NCBI GenBank assembly: GCA_035610835.1
Contig: CM069457.1
Span: forward strand, 17,330,149 to 17,394,148
Direction of reading: 5' to 3'
Origin: Ophiura sarsii
Lineage: Eukaryota > Echinodermata > Ophiuroidea > Amphilepidida > Ophiuridae
DNA: 64,000 nucleotides
Shown here: positions 10,801-19,149 of the stretch, piece by piece
Layout of the letters: each line of letters begins with the position of its first letter
Numbering within the stretch: the first letter of the stretch is position 1
The notes under the pieces: model-generated
What the model was told of the DNA's origin: nothing
Database searches by the model: none
Seen by the model: only the letters and a program-made list of their open reading frames with translations
Made by a program: the position numbers and the translations under genes

Positions 10801-13800
10801 ACGTCCCTCTATAATGGGGAGCAGTGTTACAGTGCTGGTACAGACGCTTCTATTAGATGTTGGAATATCCCAGGATCCAATATAGACCCATATGATAGGG
10901 GCGAGGTGGCGCAGTCGGTTAGAGCGTCGTACACTGCTGCGCACCGTAGTTCTGTTGGTGGATCGTTTATGAGTGAGAGTTCAAAACGATACACCAACAC
11001 AGCCTCGTCCCCATGCCTCCTTCAGACCGTGCAGACTGAAGTTGGCATGTTCATGGCGCATCGTGCTTCGGAAGGTACGTAGAAATGTTGATCCCGTGTA
11101 TCGGAAGAGCTATCCCCGAGCACGTTAAAAGGTCACAGACTCCTTCGTAAAGAGTAGGGGATCGTCCCGGTCTGTGTCTGTACGCTCATGTTTGTATTCC
11201 TAGGTTCCAGGGATACATTGTGCGAGTATACTCAATATTGAGGTTTATGCACAGTATAGGTAGATGATGATGATGATGATGATGATTCATACTGTAAGTT
11301 AGACTGAGTCCCCACGTCCCTCTATAATGGGGGGCAGTGTTAAAGTGCTGGTACAGACGCTTCTATTAGATGTTGGAATATCCCAGGATCCAATATAGAC
11401 CCATATGATTCATACGGTAAGTTAGACTGAGTCCCCACATCCCTCTATAATGAGGAGCAGTGTTACAGTGCTGGTACAGACACTTCTATTAGATGTTGGA
11501 ATATCCCAGGATCCAATATAAACCCATATGATTCATACGGTAAGCTAGACTGAGTCCCCACGTCCCTCTATAATGAGGAGCAGTGTTACAGTGCTGGTAC
11601 AGACGCTTCTATTAGATGTTGGAATATCCCAGGATCCAATATAGACCCATATGATTCATACGGTAAGCTAGACTGAGTCCCCACGTCCCTCTATAATGGG
11701 GAGCAGTGTTACAGTGCTGGTACAGACGCTTCTATTAGATGTTGGAATATCCCAGGATCTAATATAGACCCATATGATTCATACGGTAAGCTAGACTGAG
11801 TCCCCACGTCCCTCTATTTGGCCGCCATCTTTGAAAATGGTGGACCAAATTGAGGGACTTGAAGAAGAAAAAACATGGTAAAAGTATTTCAAACTTTGCT
11901 TCGTGGCCATAGCAGCCTCGATAAACTTCCTGCATCGCATAGCATTTCGGCCTGTAACCATTATTAAACATGGAACCACCATACAACTTGCGACATTTTC
12001 CGCTCAATTCTTACAGCCCTAGTGCACGTAATACTAGAGCGATTAGATTGAACAGCACCTGCAAAAAGCTGGTGTCCTAATGAATAATTCCCATTGTTTA
12101 AAATGCTATTCGCTCCATTATTTTAATTTTTGAAAGAAGTATGAGGATCAGCAACATGTAAGAAATGTGATGCTTGAATAACTCGATACTTTATATATCT
12201 TTATCAACGACTTTGCCAAAACAGTTAATCTAGTGGAGCATAGTGGCCACGCTCTAGGGATCCCGTTCAATTACAGGAGGGTCGGAGGGACTGGGGGTTA
12301 CAGCAACGCTATTAGGAGTTTATCATATAATGGGATAAAAAAATCATGTGTCACCAAAAAATATTAATTTATCTAAATTTTCTCTTAAACCTTGCCCATT
12401 AGTTAATTATTCTATAGTTGAATCAGTTCCAAATTGGTGGACAAAAGTAATCTAAGCGAACGCACACGATTTTGACCATAAACACGCGATATTGGCCATA
12501 CGCATGTGTCACGCATTTACTACACCATTGCACTTGTTGCGTTCATGTGCTCGTGGACCCTTCTGTATTGATTTACCGCTGTAAGGAAGCTCGCCAATTT
12601 GGAGCTTATCAAACTATGTGTCACATTTGTTTTCACAGACGCACGTCGCAGGTACTTGTGGGTCATAGCAATTCTATTTGGGGGTTATCATATGATGGAT
12701 TAAAAAAATCATGTGTCACCAAGAAACATATTTCATTGGTTTAAATTATCTCTTAAACCTTGCCCATTAGTTAAATATTCTATGTAACATTTGTTTTACA
12801 GACGCAGGAGTGCTGTCGGAGGTACTTGTGGGTCATAGCAACGCTATTTGGGGGTTATCGTATGATGGGACGAAAAATCATCTTGTCTCTTGTTCAGCTG
12901 ATAGCACTGTGAGGTTATGGAGTCCGCAGAATAAGTCACCATTACTAAATACATATACTGCAGATATAGGTAAGAACATTGAGAAATATATGGTATGTCC
13001 TTTTGCGCTACATTAATTTTTGCGCTCCAAGCAGTTACCGCGAAAATAAAAACATGAACATATTTGTTTTGTGTATACGTCTATGTAATGAACTTTCAAA
13101 TCACGAATTTAAAAACAAGCGAAATGGCAGAAAATCGGCAAAGCCACTTTTACATTATTCTTCGGTTTTTTGCCTAATACCATGTTAAATCTAATCCCAT
13201 ATTCATCAATGAAGCATATAATTTAATTTTTTTTCTTCCAGAATATGGCAACCCAACGTCAGTAGACTTTGTGCGTTGTGATTCATCACAGATAGTAGCC
13301 GGTTATGTGTCGTCAGATACAGTCATCTATGACTTAGAGACCGGCGCAGCTGTCACCAAATTGGAAAGTAAAGTACCCTCTGGTAAGTACAGCCTGTCAC
13401 CCATACACATTAACACTTTCTATGCGGCAGGCGTCTGCAGACGACATTCCAAAAGTTCACAAAATGTTTCAAAAATGTCAACATTATTGAATTTCATACC
13501 ATATTTAGGTCAAAGGTCATGTAGGGGTCATTAGAGGTCAATCTGTGTACACCCCATGTTACCCACTAGATTATTGTCACCAAGCTTGTTTGTAATGACC
13601 TTTGACCCCTTTTTGTCAACACTTTAAACTATTTATTGCTGTTTTGGGAATAACGCAATCTGAGGTAATCTGAGGATCAATCAATGTCAGTCAATCTGAG
13701 GAGCTCTACAATGGCGGTCTGTGGACAGGTAATAAATAGTGGGAGAGATGTGTGACTTTTCACAGGGACTTTTTAAAGATGTCTGAAGGGTCAAATAACA

Positions 13801-16800
13801 AAAAAAAGTTTCTGACTCCTTCACTTCTGGGTGATTTCAAGAACTTTTTAATACCCCCTCGTACATGCAAGACTTAAATACTTAAACCAAAATATGTGAC
13901 TTGTGATGTCACCATTACAATGATGCTTACTGGTGGTATGAATGGAATTTTAACACTTTCCACGTGGCTAGGCTATTAGTTTTACCATCTACAAAAACAG
14001 ATTTTTCAGAAGAAAAAAATCCCAATTTTCAATGTCTATCTCAAGGATTACTGAACCAATACTAGGCATGTTTGTACTTATTTCAATGCATTTCTCATGG
14101 TGATTCAAAATATTGCAATGAAATTCAATAATTCTGTGAAATTTTGGAATGTGGTCTGCAGACGCAGCCTGCGTAGAAAGTGTTAAGAGAGCCACATTGT
14201 GTTTGGTTTAACTAAGGCCTAACATGGAAATCCTGTCATCACGATTAGATTAATATCACTATATTGCGGCAACCTTCAATTTAACCTTGACCTTACCTCC
14301 ATTCTTTTTACCTGTTTTTAATGTTGAAAATACAGGTAGATTTGGGTCCAGACTTACACAGGTCTGTGTCAAAGTCTGTGACTTAACATCTTGTCTTTGT
14401 GTGCCTTCTGTTCTGTTGAATTTAGTAATTTAAAGAAAATTCAATTTGTGCAAACTATGAGTTGCTGGGATTTCTTTGGTTTTAAGACTTAAGAGGAAGT
14501 GGGATATCCAGTCACAGTAACAAATCAGTGTTAACAGTCTATAGGTTAAGAGTTTAATGGGGTCGCTCGCCTTTGTTGGACAAGTTTAAACAGCATATGA
14601 TAGGCTGTGTGGCCTTGCCAGGAGATAGACTATACTCTGTTTGGCCATCTCGAGACTAATTGCATCACATAACGCGCGCGCATAATCGCGGCGCTGGCGT
14701 TCACACACGAGAGTTGAAAGGCGGAAGATACACACGCGTGCGTAAAAGCTGCGCCTGTTCAGTTACGTCACTGTCTCGAGATGGCCAAACAGAGTATAGG
14801 AAACCATGCACTAGGGTTGGGGTTCTAAGATATTTTTTGGTAGGGATGAGCCGCCAGCAAAATGAAAAACTGACCCAAACTTTCACCAATTTTCGAGGAA
14901 AATAGACCCATATGTTTACCGGAGACCCATAATTTTCCTATATATTTGACAGATTTTGCTTAAATTTCTGCCAAAAACAGCAAAATTCAGAATTTTATTC
15001 CCTTACATTTACCAAAAATGGCTTTGAAAAGACGTCATTCATTAACCAGAGGGTGACAAATGGGCCCCCAGGTCAAGCACCTAGTAGAGAAGTATTTTGC
15101 AGTGTTTAGTTTTGTTAATGTTAATATTTAAACTTTTTGTTCACAATTATTGGATATTTATTCTCTATTTTTGACAGTTGATCCCGTGTTGGCACAGATT
15201 AACAGGGTCGTAAGTCACCCCACACTACCCATCACAATCACCGCCCATGAAGATAGACACATAAGATTCTTTGATAATAATACAGGTGAGTATATGAAGA
15301 GCAGATATGCAAAAGGGCTTACATCCATTTTAGTGATTTTGAGAAAACAGCATTTAAGTATTCTGGACTAGGAGACCGGGGATGTACGTATTTGTTGGAA
15401 CCAATCAGCACTAAGTTTTAAGTGTTCTTCTATACGGAATAAATGCTAACCTCGTTGTAGCATCATCCAAAACCTTGTATATTTTCCAGCATTTATAAAT
15501 AAAACTGCCCTACAGTTATGCACAGGGATTTTACGAGCATTTGAATAGAAATACTTCTTAGATGACAATAATGGCTTTTTAAAGCTGTTTTATGGAGCAA
15601 AATTGACCAATTTATCATTTTTGTGCCGCTTGGAAAGGTCTAAAATTCCCCTGAGTCCTGGTTGTTAAAGCTGAGTGCTGGTAAGTGCCAACCAGTGTAG
15701 TGACAACTCTGGCCCATGAACATGTTTAGAGCAGATTGCCCGAAGGTTATACATATGAAGTATTACTATACATGCTGAAGAGCTAGATGGAGATATGAGG
15801 TTTTGACAGAACAGTGGCGATATGGAAATAGGAATAGATATATTGAGGATTGAATGGTGTTTCAAAAGTAGATTCAATTATTTATCTTTTCAAAGAATAT
15901 TTGTTTATGTTTCAAAGTAGTGCACCTGTTTAATGATGTGTTTGATTCATCTACATGATTTACTTCAAAATTCAGGTGTTTTGCTCATTCAAATTGAAGG
16001 TTGACATGGGGATTTGTAACACTAATAAATTCCATTTCCACCAAATCCCTGGGTCAGTTTATCAACTGAGCCTGATTTGAGCCTTATGACCATACAGGAA
16101 ACAGTGAATATTTTAAACAGTTACCTTGAGGCGATGGTGGACAAAACCTGTTCTACCGACCCTTTATTTTTAAAAGATAATAATAATAATTTGGGGAAAT
16201 CTTTAGGATTATGTGGACAAATTGGCAATTTGGGAGATTTCTTTTTGAAAATTGTTGAAAATGCACCAACATTTCTCCTTTTTTTTAAAAAAAATATTAA
16301 AAAATGTTAAAAAAACCGCCCGAATGACCGACCCTAACTGCAAGGTCTGTTTGCCCGTAGAACAAGGTGGGTTTTTTGTGGGCTGATGGTCACTAATCTA
16401 CATTTGTTGTTATCTTTTTTAGGTAAAATGGTACACAGTATGGTTGCCCACTTAGATGCTGTCACTAGCTTAGCAGTGGACCCTAATGGATTATATCTCT
16501 TGTCAGGAAGTAAGTATGGGTGACCAATGTATGAAATGAATAAGTTTGCTTGAATAGATTGCTTTTAAAGTGTTATCACACTAGAAACATTGGTCAAACT
16601 GACATTTACCAATTTGGTCTTATCATGAACCACGGTCTATCAGTAATATTTGTCAGCAAAAACAGAAAGAAAAAAGGGGGGAAAAAAAAAAAAAAATCAA
16701 CCGACCAACCCGACTTAAAGATTTTGGCACTTGAGGGCAACGCAACATTTCTTTTTTCGCTTAATTTAGTTATTAATGTTGATATGTTATTTCTCCCATC

Positions 16801-16986
16801 CCTCCCTCCCTTGCAGGTCATGATTGTTCAATACGTTTATGGAACCTTGACAGCAAGACTTGCGTCCAGGAGATCACTTCACATCGCAAGAAGTTTGACG
16901 AGTCCATCTACGACGTAGCCTTCCACCCCTCCAAACCCTACATCGCAAGCGGTGGAGCAGATGCCTTGGCCAAAGTATTTGTATGA
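4713..16986 (+). CDS. Striatin family protein (3' part of the gene, 10 exons)
   Basis: Striatin is a scaffold subunit of the STRIPAK complex. It acts as a regulatory B-type subunit that ties PP2A to GCK-family kinases and Mob proteins in the cytoplasm. Joined exons are 4713-4841, 5810-5958, 6575-6750, 8003-8050, 9063-9184, 12802-12969, 13242-13382, 15178-15285, 16423-16509 and 16817-16986. They keep one frame for 432 residues and end at TGA 16984-16986. Visible landmarks are a linker with KKTALQAMLANLGTDDDL, then LAGLTVTNEADPL, the family signature TWNPKYTLRSHFDGVRALAF, and seven WD40 blades ending in ADALAKVFV. The protein's N-terminus lies upstream of this window, so the model is partial. 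I cannot tell which vertebrate paralogue (STRN, STRN3, STRN4) is closest; invertebrates usually have one gene. Introns 1, 5 and the duplicated exons are described separately. Confidence 0.95.
4905..4956 (+). pseudogene. Broken copy of striatin exon a
   Basis: gcacagatgctgaatcacaa and the following 30 bases repeat the Gln-rich half of exon a. Read in the exon frame it reaches a TGA at the end, and it lacks the DVDMAEDG part and the donor. It lies 60 bp after the true exon. Confidence 0.8.
5228..5268 (+). pseudogene. Broken copy of striatin exon a
   Basis: A short copy, tgatgatgagctatcataac..., of the exon-a segment encoding DDDLSQQQ. A TAA replaces a Gln codon. It is preceded by a g/a-rich stretch similar to the one following exon a, which suggests tandem duplication of the exon plus adjoining intron. 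Confidence 0.7.
5679..5765 (+). other. Candidate alternative exon: intact duplicate of exon a
   Basis: 87 bases resembling the second half of exon a, preceded by ctacag and followed by gtgtgtgtg. If used, it enters in phase 1 and leaves in phase 1, so it could be added without shifting frame. It is fully open and would encode DDNMSQQQQMGQIHQQNYGD followed by VAIYQTEDG. The donor is weak (GTGTGT) and the upstream tract is purine-rich rather than pyrimidine-rich, so splicing may be poor. Use as an exon is inference only. Confidence 0.4.
5810..5958 (+). CDS. Striatin exon b (linker to WD40)
   Basis: The acceptor is ttatgtttcag and the donor is gtaagt; phase is 1 in, 0 out. It encodes DVNGPPPFGRQQQRP and then EAIEAALGLGDLAGLTVTNE, which matches the conserved striatin LGELAGLTV-NEAD segment ahead of the propeller. 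Confidence 0.93.
6018..6245 (+). repeat. Minisatellite, about 20 bp unit (catcactgatgtcaatttgg)
   Basis: About 11 degenerate tandem copies in the intron after exon b. Units alternate tgtcaatttg and caccaatctg variants. No coding role is seen. Confidence 0.85.
6575..6750 (+). CDS. Striatin exon c (WD40 blade 1)
   Basis: The acceptor is tctttttttag and the donor is gtaagt; phase is 0 in, 2 out. It encodes NKETFRKTWNPKYTLRSHFD and the blade core ending GSEDHTLKLWNLQKTVPAKK. The GH-like position is SHFDGVRALAF and the WD-like position is LKLWN. Confidence 0.95.
7055..7505. mobile_element. Probable inverted-repeat element in striatin intron
   Basis: cacaaatgtgatgcgatctg (continuing tgaaaaccca) at 7055-7084 is the inverse of gggttttcacagatcgcatc (continuing acaaat) at 7480-7505. 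The roughly 400 bp between is very AT-rich and non-coding. I did not identify target-site duplications. Confidence 0.55.
8003..8050 (+). CDS. Striatin exon d (start of WD40 blade 2)
   Basis: A 48-base micro-exon. The acceptor is gttttatttacag and the donor is gtaagt; phase is 2 in, 2 out. It encodes TASLDVEPIYTFRGHS, matching the conserved SLDVEPIYTFRAH of striatins. Confidence 0.93.
8854..9057 (-). pseudogene. LINE reverse transcriptase C-terminal remnant
   Basis: The minus-strand frame contains FIHTADPLWNSLPDNVVGN and then GLQSFKCHVNRE. This resembles the C-terminal tail common in animal non-LTR retrotransposon proteins (F...WN.LP..V......FK). The catalytic part is missing. Its 5' side stops 5 bases before the acceptor AG of striatin exon e. 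No recombination borders were found. Confidence 0.6.
9063..9184 (+). CDS. Striatin exon e (WD40 blade 2)
   Basis: The acceptor is gcttgcattttag and the donor is gtaagt; phase is 2 in, 1 out. It encodes GPVLSLVISSNGEQCYSAGT, then DASIRCWNIPGSNIDPYDSY, matching the conserved striatin blade with NIDPYDSYDPSVL. Bases 9094-9184 plus the donor are the founder of the 123-bp tandem array downstream. Confidence 0.93.
9094..11817 (+). repeat. Tandem array of 123-bp unit derived from striatin exon e
   Basis: The unit is 91 bases of exon (from aatggggagcagtg to tacg), its gtaag donor, and a 32-base spacer ending cgtccctctat. After the true exon, copies start at 9217, 9340, 9463, 9586, 9709, 9832, 9955, 10078, 10201, 10321, 10444, 10567, 10690, 10813, 11326, 11449, 11572 and 11695, giving 18 copies. 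The copy at 10201 is 120 bp because of small indels; the one at 10813 is split by a SINE. Shared variants (ggtactgacgc; agactcatatg with gatcaaatat) recur every third unit between 9340 and 10201, giving a 369-bp higher-order period. Spacers read in the exon frame contain TAG or TGA in most units and TGG in a few, so no long continuous ORF is kept. Copies lack a convincing acceptor and most likely remain intronic. Confidence 0.97.
10897..11286 (+). mobile_element. tRNA-derived SINE inserted in the exon array
   Basis: The head, 10898-11012, begins ggggcgaggtggcgcagtcg and closes with agcctcgtcccc, so its ends pair as an acceptor-like stem. tggcgcagtcggttagagcg is a good A box of an RNA polymerase III promoter, and gagttcaaaacg is a degenerate B box. 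Between them tgttggtggatcgttt and aaacgatacaccaaca form a long hairpin not found in normal tRNAs. The unrelated body ends in a (gat)n tail at 11265-11286. The insertion splits array copy 10813 at tatgat/tcatac; atgat is a possible target duplication, ambiguous with the tail. Confidence 0.8.
12272..12414 (+). pseudogene. Degraded copy of striatin exon f with its 3' intron
   Basis: Copies the segment encoding GHSNAIWGLSYDG with frameshifts (ttacagcaacgctattagga), followed by about 75 bp that match the sequence after the second copy (ctcttaaaccttgcccatta). It has no usable frame. Confidence 0.8.
12412..12618. mobile_element. MITE family D between exon f duplicates
   Basis: The ends ctatagttgaatcagttcca and gccaatttggagcttatcaa (then acta) are inverted repeats. 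The insertion is bounded by TA on each side and splits what was a continuous duplicated intron (ttcta/tgtaacatttg in the undisturbed copy at 12780). A related copy is at 18145-18377. Confidence 0.7.
12619..12786 (+). pseudogene. Second degraded copy of striatin exon f
   Basis: Contains an acceptor-like ttgttttcacag and 60 bases of exon f reading VLVGHSNSIWGLSYDG, but the 5' part lacks 7 bases relative to the true exon, so the frame is lost at the join. It then diverges at lkks. The spacing to the real exon gives a duplication unit of about 169 bp. Confidence 0.8.
12802..12969 (+). CDS. Striatin exon f (WD40 blade 3)
   Basis: The acceptor is tttgttttacag and the donor is gtaaga; phase is 1 in, 1 out. 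It encodes EVLVGHSNAIWGLSYDGTKN and then SCSADSTVRLWSPQNKSPLL. GH and the LW pair fit a WD40 blade. Confidence 0.94.
13242..13382 (+). CDS. Striatin exon g (WD40 blade 4)
   Basis: The acceptor is tttttcttccag and the donor is gtaagt; phase is 1 in, 1 out. It encodes EYGNPTSVDFVRCDSSQIVA and then GYVSSDTVIYDLETGAAVTK. The conserved VIYDLET of striatins is present. Confidence 0.94.
13410..13508 (+). mobile_element. Truncated MITE family A
   Basis: Starts ttaacactttctatgcggca, keeps the gcgtctgcagacga motif and stops after about 98 bp at ttcataccatattta. The right half is missing. Confidence 0.75.
13950..14186 (-). mobile_element. TTAA-type MITE family A
   Basis: TTAA at both borders, with ends taacactttccacgtggcta and gtagaaagtgttaa. 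The tctgcagacg motif lies at the right end, so it is in the orientation opposite to the copy at 13410. Confidence 0.75.
14630..14799. mobile_element. Small inverted-repeat element (26-bp perfect ends)
   Basis: ctatactctgtttggccatc, continuing tcgaga, at 14630-14655 is exactly complementary to 14774-14799. The 118-bp interior is GC-richer than its surroundings, with cgcgcgc and acacgcgtgcg. It could fold into a hairpin. No family was recognised. Confidence 0.65.
15178..15285 (+). CDS. Striatin exon h (WD40 blade 5)
   Basis: The acceptor is ctatttttgacag and the donor is gtgagt; phase is 1 in, 1 out. It encodes QINRVVSHPTLPITITAHED and RHIRFFDNNT, among the best conserved striatin residues. 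Confidence 0.95.
16143..16376 (+). mobile_element. MITE family C
   Basis: aaaacctgttctaccgaccc on the left and gcccgtagaacaaggtgggt on the right are inverted. It lies in the striatin intron just before exon i. Confidence 0.65.
16423..16509 (+). CDS. Striatin exon i (WD40 blade 6)
   Basis: The acceptor is ttatcttttttag and the donor is gtaagt; phase is 1 in, 1 out. It encodes GKMVHSMVAHLDAVTSLAVD and PNGLYLLSG. Confidence 0.95.
16817..16986 (+). CDS. Striatin exon j (WD40 blade 7, stop)
   Basis: The acceptor is ctcccttgcag. It encodes SHDCSIRLWNLDSKTCVQEI, then HRKKFDESIYDVAFHPSKPY, and ends ADALAKVFV with stop TGA. The terminus matches the usual striatin end exactly in length, so this is the natural C-terminus. 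Confidence 0.96.
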
Positions 16987-17217
16987 TAGTTATTTAAATG
17001 TATAAAGAAGTCTTGGGCCAAGTCTACAGCCAACAGCAGCAGCATACACACATATGCATCGTACATAGTGGGTCTAAATGTAGACTTACTCCAATGCAGG
17101 ATTCATTGTGAGGAGAGAGTCTCTGACTTGTATTTATTTATAAACACACAGTGATCTATTATATTACTTATGAATATATAGGAACCAAACAGAAACAGTT
17201 TTTGCTAGCCAACACAT

Positions 17218-17254
17218 AGACTGAGTCCTGACGTCCCTCTATTTGGCCGCCATC
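17218..17254 (+). repeat. 37-bp match to the end of the striatin exon array
   Basis: agactgagtcctgacgtccc followed by tctatttggccgccatc repeats 11797-11833, where the last array spacer meets unrelated sequence. Two mismatches. It shows that the array spacer and its flank belong to a dispersed sequence rather than being unique to the intron. Confidence 0.75.
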
Positions 17255-17342
17255 GTTTAGCACCCTCGCATGGAGCCGTGTCTAAATTGTAAGACGGTAA
17301 AGATTCAGTCTAGCCATCACAAGGGTATAGCACAGTTACATA

Positions 17343-17789
17343 CAGTGGAACCTCATTAACACAAAGTTGTTTTGGGCCTCAGATTTTAGTTTGTGCCAAG
17401 GCAACAAACAAACAAAACTGTTCCAAAGGTGGAAATATATGTATGATTGGTCATTTTTGGTGGGGTTGGGGTAATTTCTATGAAAATGTTGGTAAATTAT
17501 TCAACAATTCTTGTAATTGTCAACAGCAAATCCAAAACATTTCAAACAAATTAAAACAAGTGGTTTTTTTTCTTCTTCTTTTGTTTTTTGAAACATTTGG
17601 GACTATGTTGATAAATTCACAAACTTTTGTCAAAAATAAAAATCACGATTGTCCAAAAAAATTAGAAGGTGAGAATAGGAATCGCTGTTATCAGATTATA
17701 TCAGAACGTAGAATATAACCTTGGGACCTGACAAGCACTCTTTATCAGGAATTTTGTGTGAAACAATTTGTGTTGATTAGGTTCCACTG
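17343..17789. mobile_element. pogo/Tigger-like MITE
   Basis: The terminal inverted repeats cagtggaacctcattaacac and gtgttgattaggttccactg are flanked by TA on both sides (17341-17342 and 17790-17791). The cagtggaacct start is typical of Tc1-mariner superfamily pogo-like elements. The 447-bp body has no transposase. Confidence 0.7.
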
Positions 17790-18144
17790 TATTTGGAACG
17801 ACTAGCGAATTTCCAGGACGATGTCTTGATTTAATTTTGTAAGCATGGCAAATGGGGACATTTGAAGCATTGTATTTCCTCTACGGGGTGGGCAGACATG
17901 GTTTGCTTAGCGTAGTAAGTAAATGAGTGGGGGTGTGTGTGTAAAGTAAGAGCATTTTTTGCAGTGCAATCTATATCAAGATGCTTGTACATACACACCA
18001 CTCTTTTACTTGTACTATAGTCACCAGCAGAGAAGTTCAGCACTGGTACTACAAGCGCATGCTAAATATGAGTGTGTGGACGGTAAAATTCACGCGTCCA
18101 TTGATCTGGTGAAAGTCTGTCTGTTCTATGGGAACTATACTTCT

Positions 18145-18377
18145 TATAGTTCAATCAGTTCCAAATTGGCGAGAAATATTCTGTTTTTGTCTCTCTGCAC
18201 GTAAAAGTAATCTAACATACTCATGAGATTATGGCCACACACATGTGGTTTTGGTCGCACACATGCTTCACACATATGATTTACAGTGCACTTCTGGCCT
18301 TCATGCGTGCTCGCGTCTTTCTGTATTCAAAAGCTGCTGTATTGAGGCTCGCCATTTTGGAACTGATCAAACTATAG
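18145..18377. mobile_element. MITE family D
   Basis: tatagttcaatcagttccaa at the left and gccattttggaactgatcaa (then actata) at the right are inverted. It is related to 12412-12618, with many acacatg and cacgc repeats inside. Confidence 0.65.
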
Positions 18378-18867
18378 TACGCATTTGTGACTGGAAAATT
18401 GTTAAACTTCTCTTTGCAGGCGACTTTACCAACATATCGCTAAATATTTCTCCATGAGTGGTAAAATTATGTCTGTTCCACGTAAGTTGGAATACCAAGA
18501 ACTGTATTCTTGACATAGTGTGTATGTGTTGTGAACATAAGGCAAAAAAGAAAATGTTGTTTGGCTGTCTTCCACCACCGGCCACAAATTTCCAGAAAAG
18601 GTTTTTTTGTGGGAGTTTTCTATTGAACATTTTGACATTTTTAATTGTATAACTGTTGTTTTAATCATATCAAACTTGTTATCATTTCCAAAACATTTAT
18701 CAAGTGAAAAAGTGGTCAAATATGGTTAACACCAGATTTATAAGCCATTTTAGATTAAAATTACCATCATGTGATAATCCATAAAAAATGGATATTTTGT
18801 ACTTTAGATTCTATCCATACATTAAGACTTTGATGGAATGGAGTGCATTATATAGTTCTAACGATGC

Positions 18868-19149
18868 ACAGGGATGCAAGACTTCCGGAATTCCGGATAT
18901 TTGGCCATACAACAAAAGAATTCCGGATTTTTGGAAGAAGGATTTTTTTTTTTTAATTTCTGGAATCGGATGATGATATTCCATCATAAAAAGAGTCAAA
19001 CATGTTTTTTTAAGGGGGTGATACCCTATAGCCTATTCTCCAGACAAGCCCCTATACAAGTTTGATACCGCGCGCAAACACTCGGGCCATCTGGCCAAGC
19101 TTGCGTAAAAAGTTCCGAAAATTGATCAATCACCCACTTGCATCCCTGG
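18868..19149. mobile_element. hAT-like MITE
   Basis: agggatgcaag and cttgcatccct are inverted ends, flanked by cgatgcac and ggatgcac (8 bp, one mismatch). An 8-bp duplication fits the hAT superfamily. The interior has two copies of attccggat and no ORF. Confidence 0.55.

Noticed and set aside
10898..11012. tRNA gene
   Set aside because: The ends and A box look like a tRNA, but the domain is about 115 bases with an extra hairpin and a weak B box, and it is joined to a tailed body. It is better explained as a SINE head.
9094..11817. CRISPR-like or bacterial repeat array
   Set aside because: Units are 123-bp direct tandem copies of an exon without unique spacers, in a eukaryotic intron.
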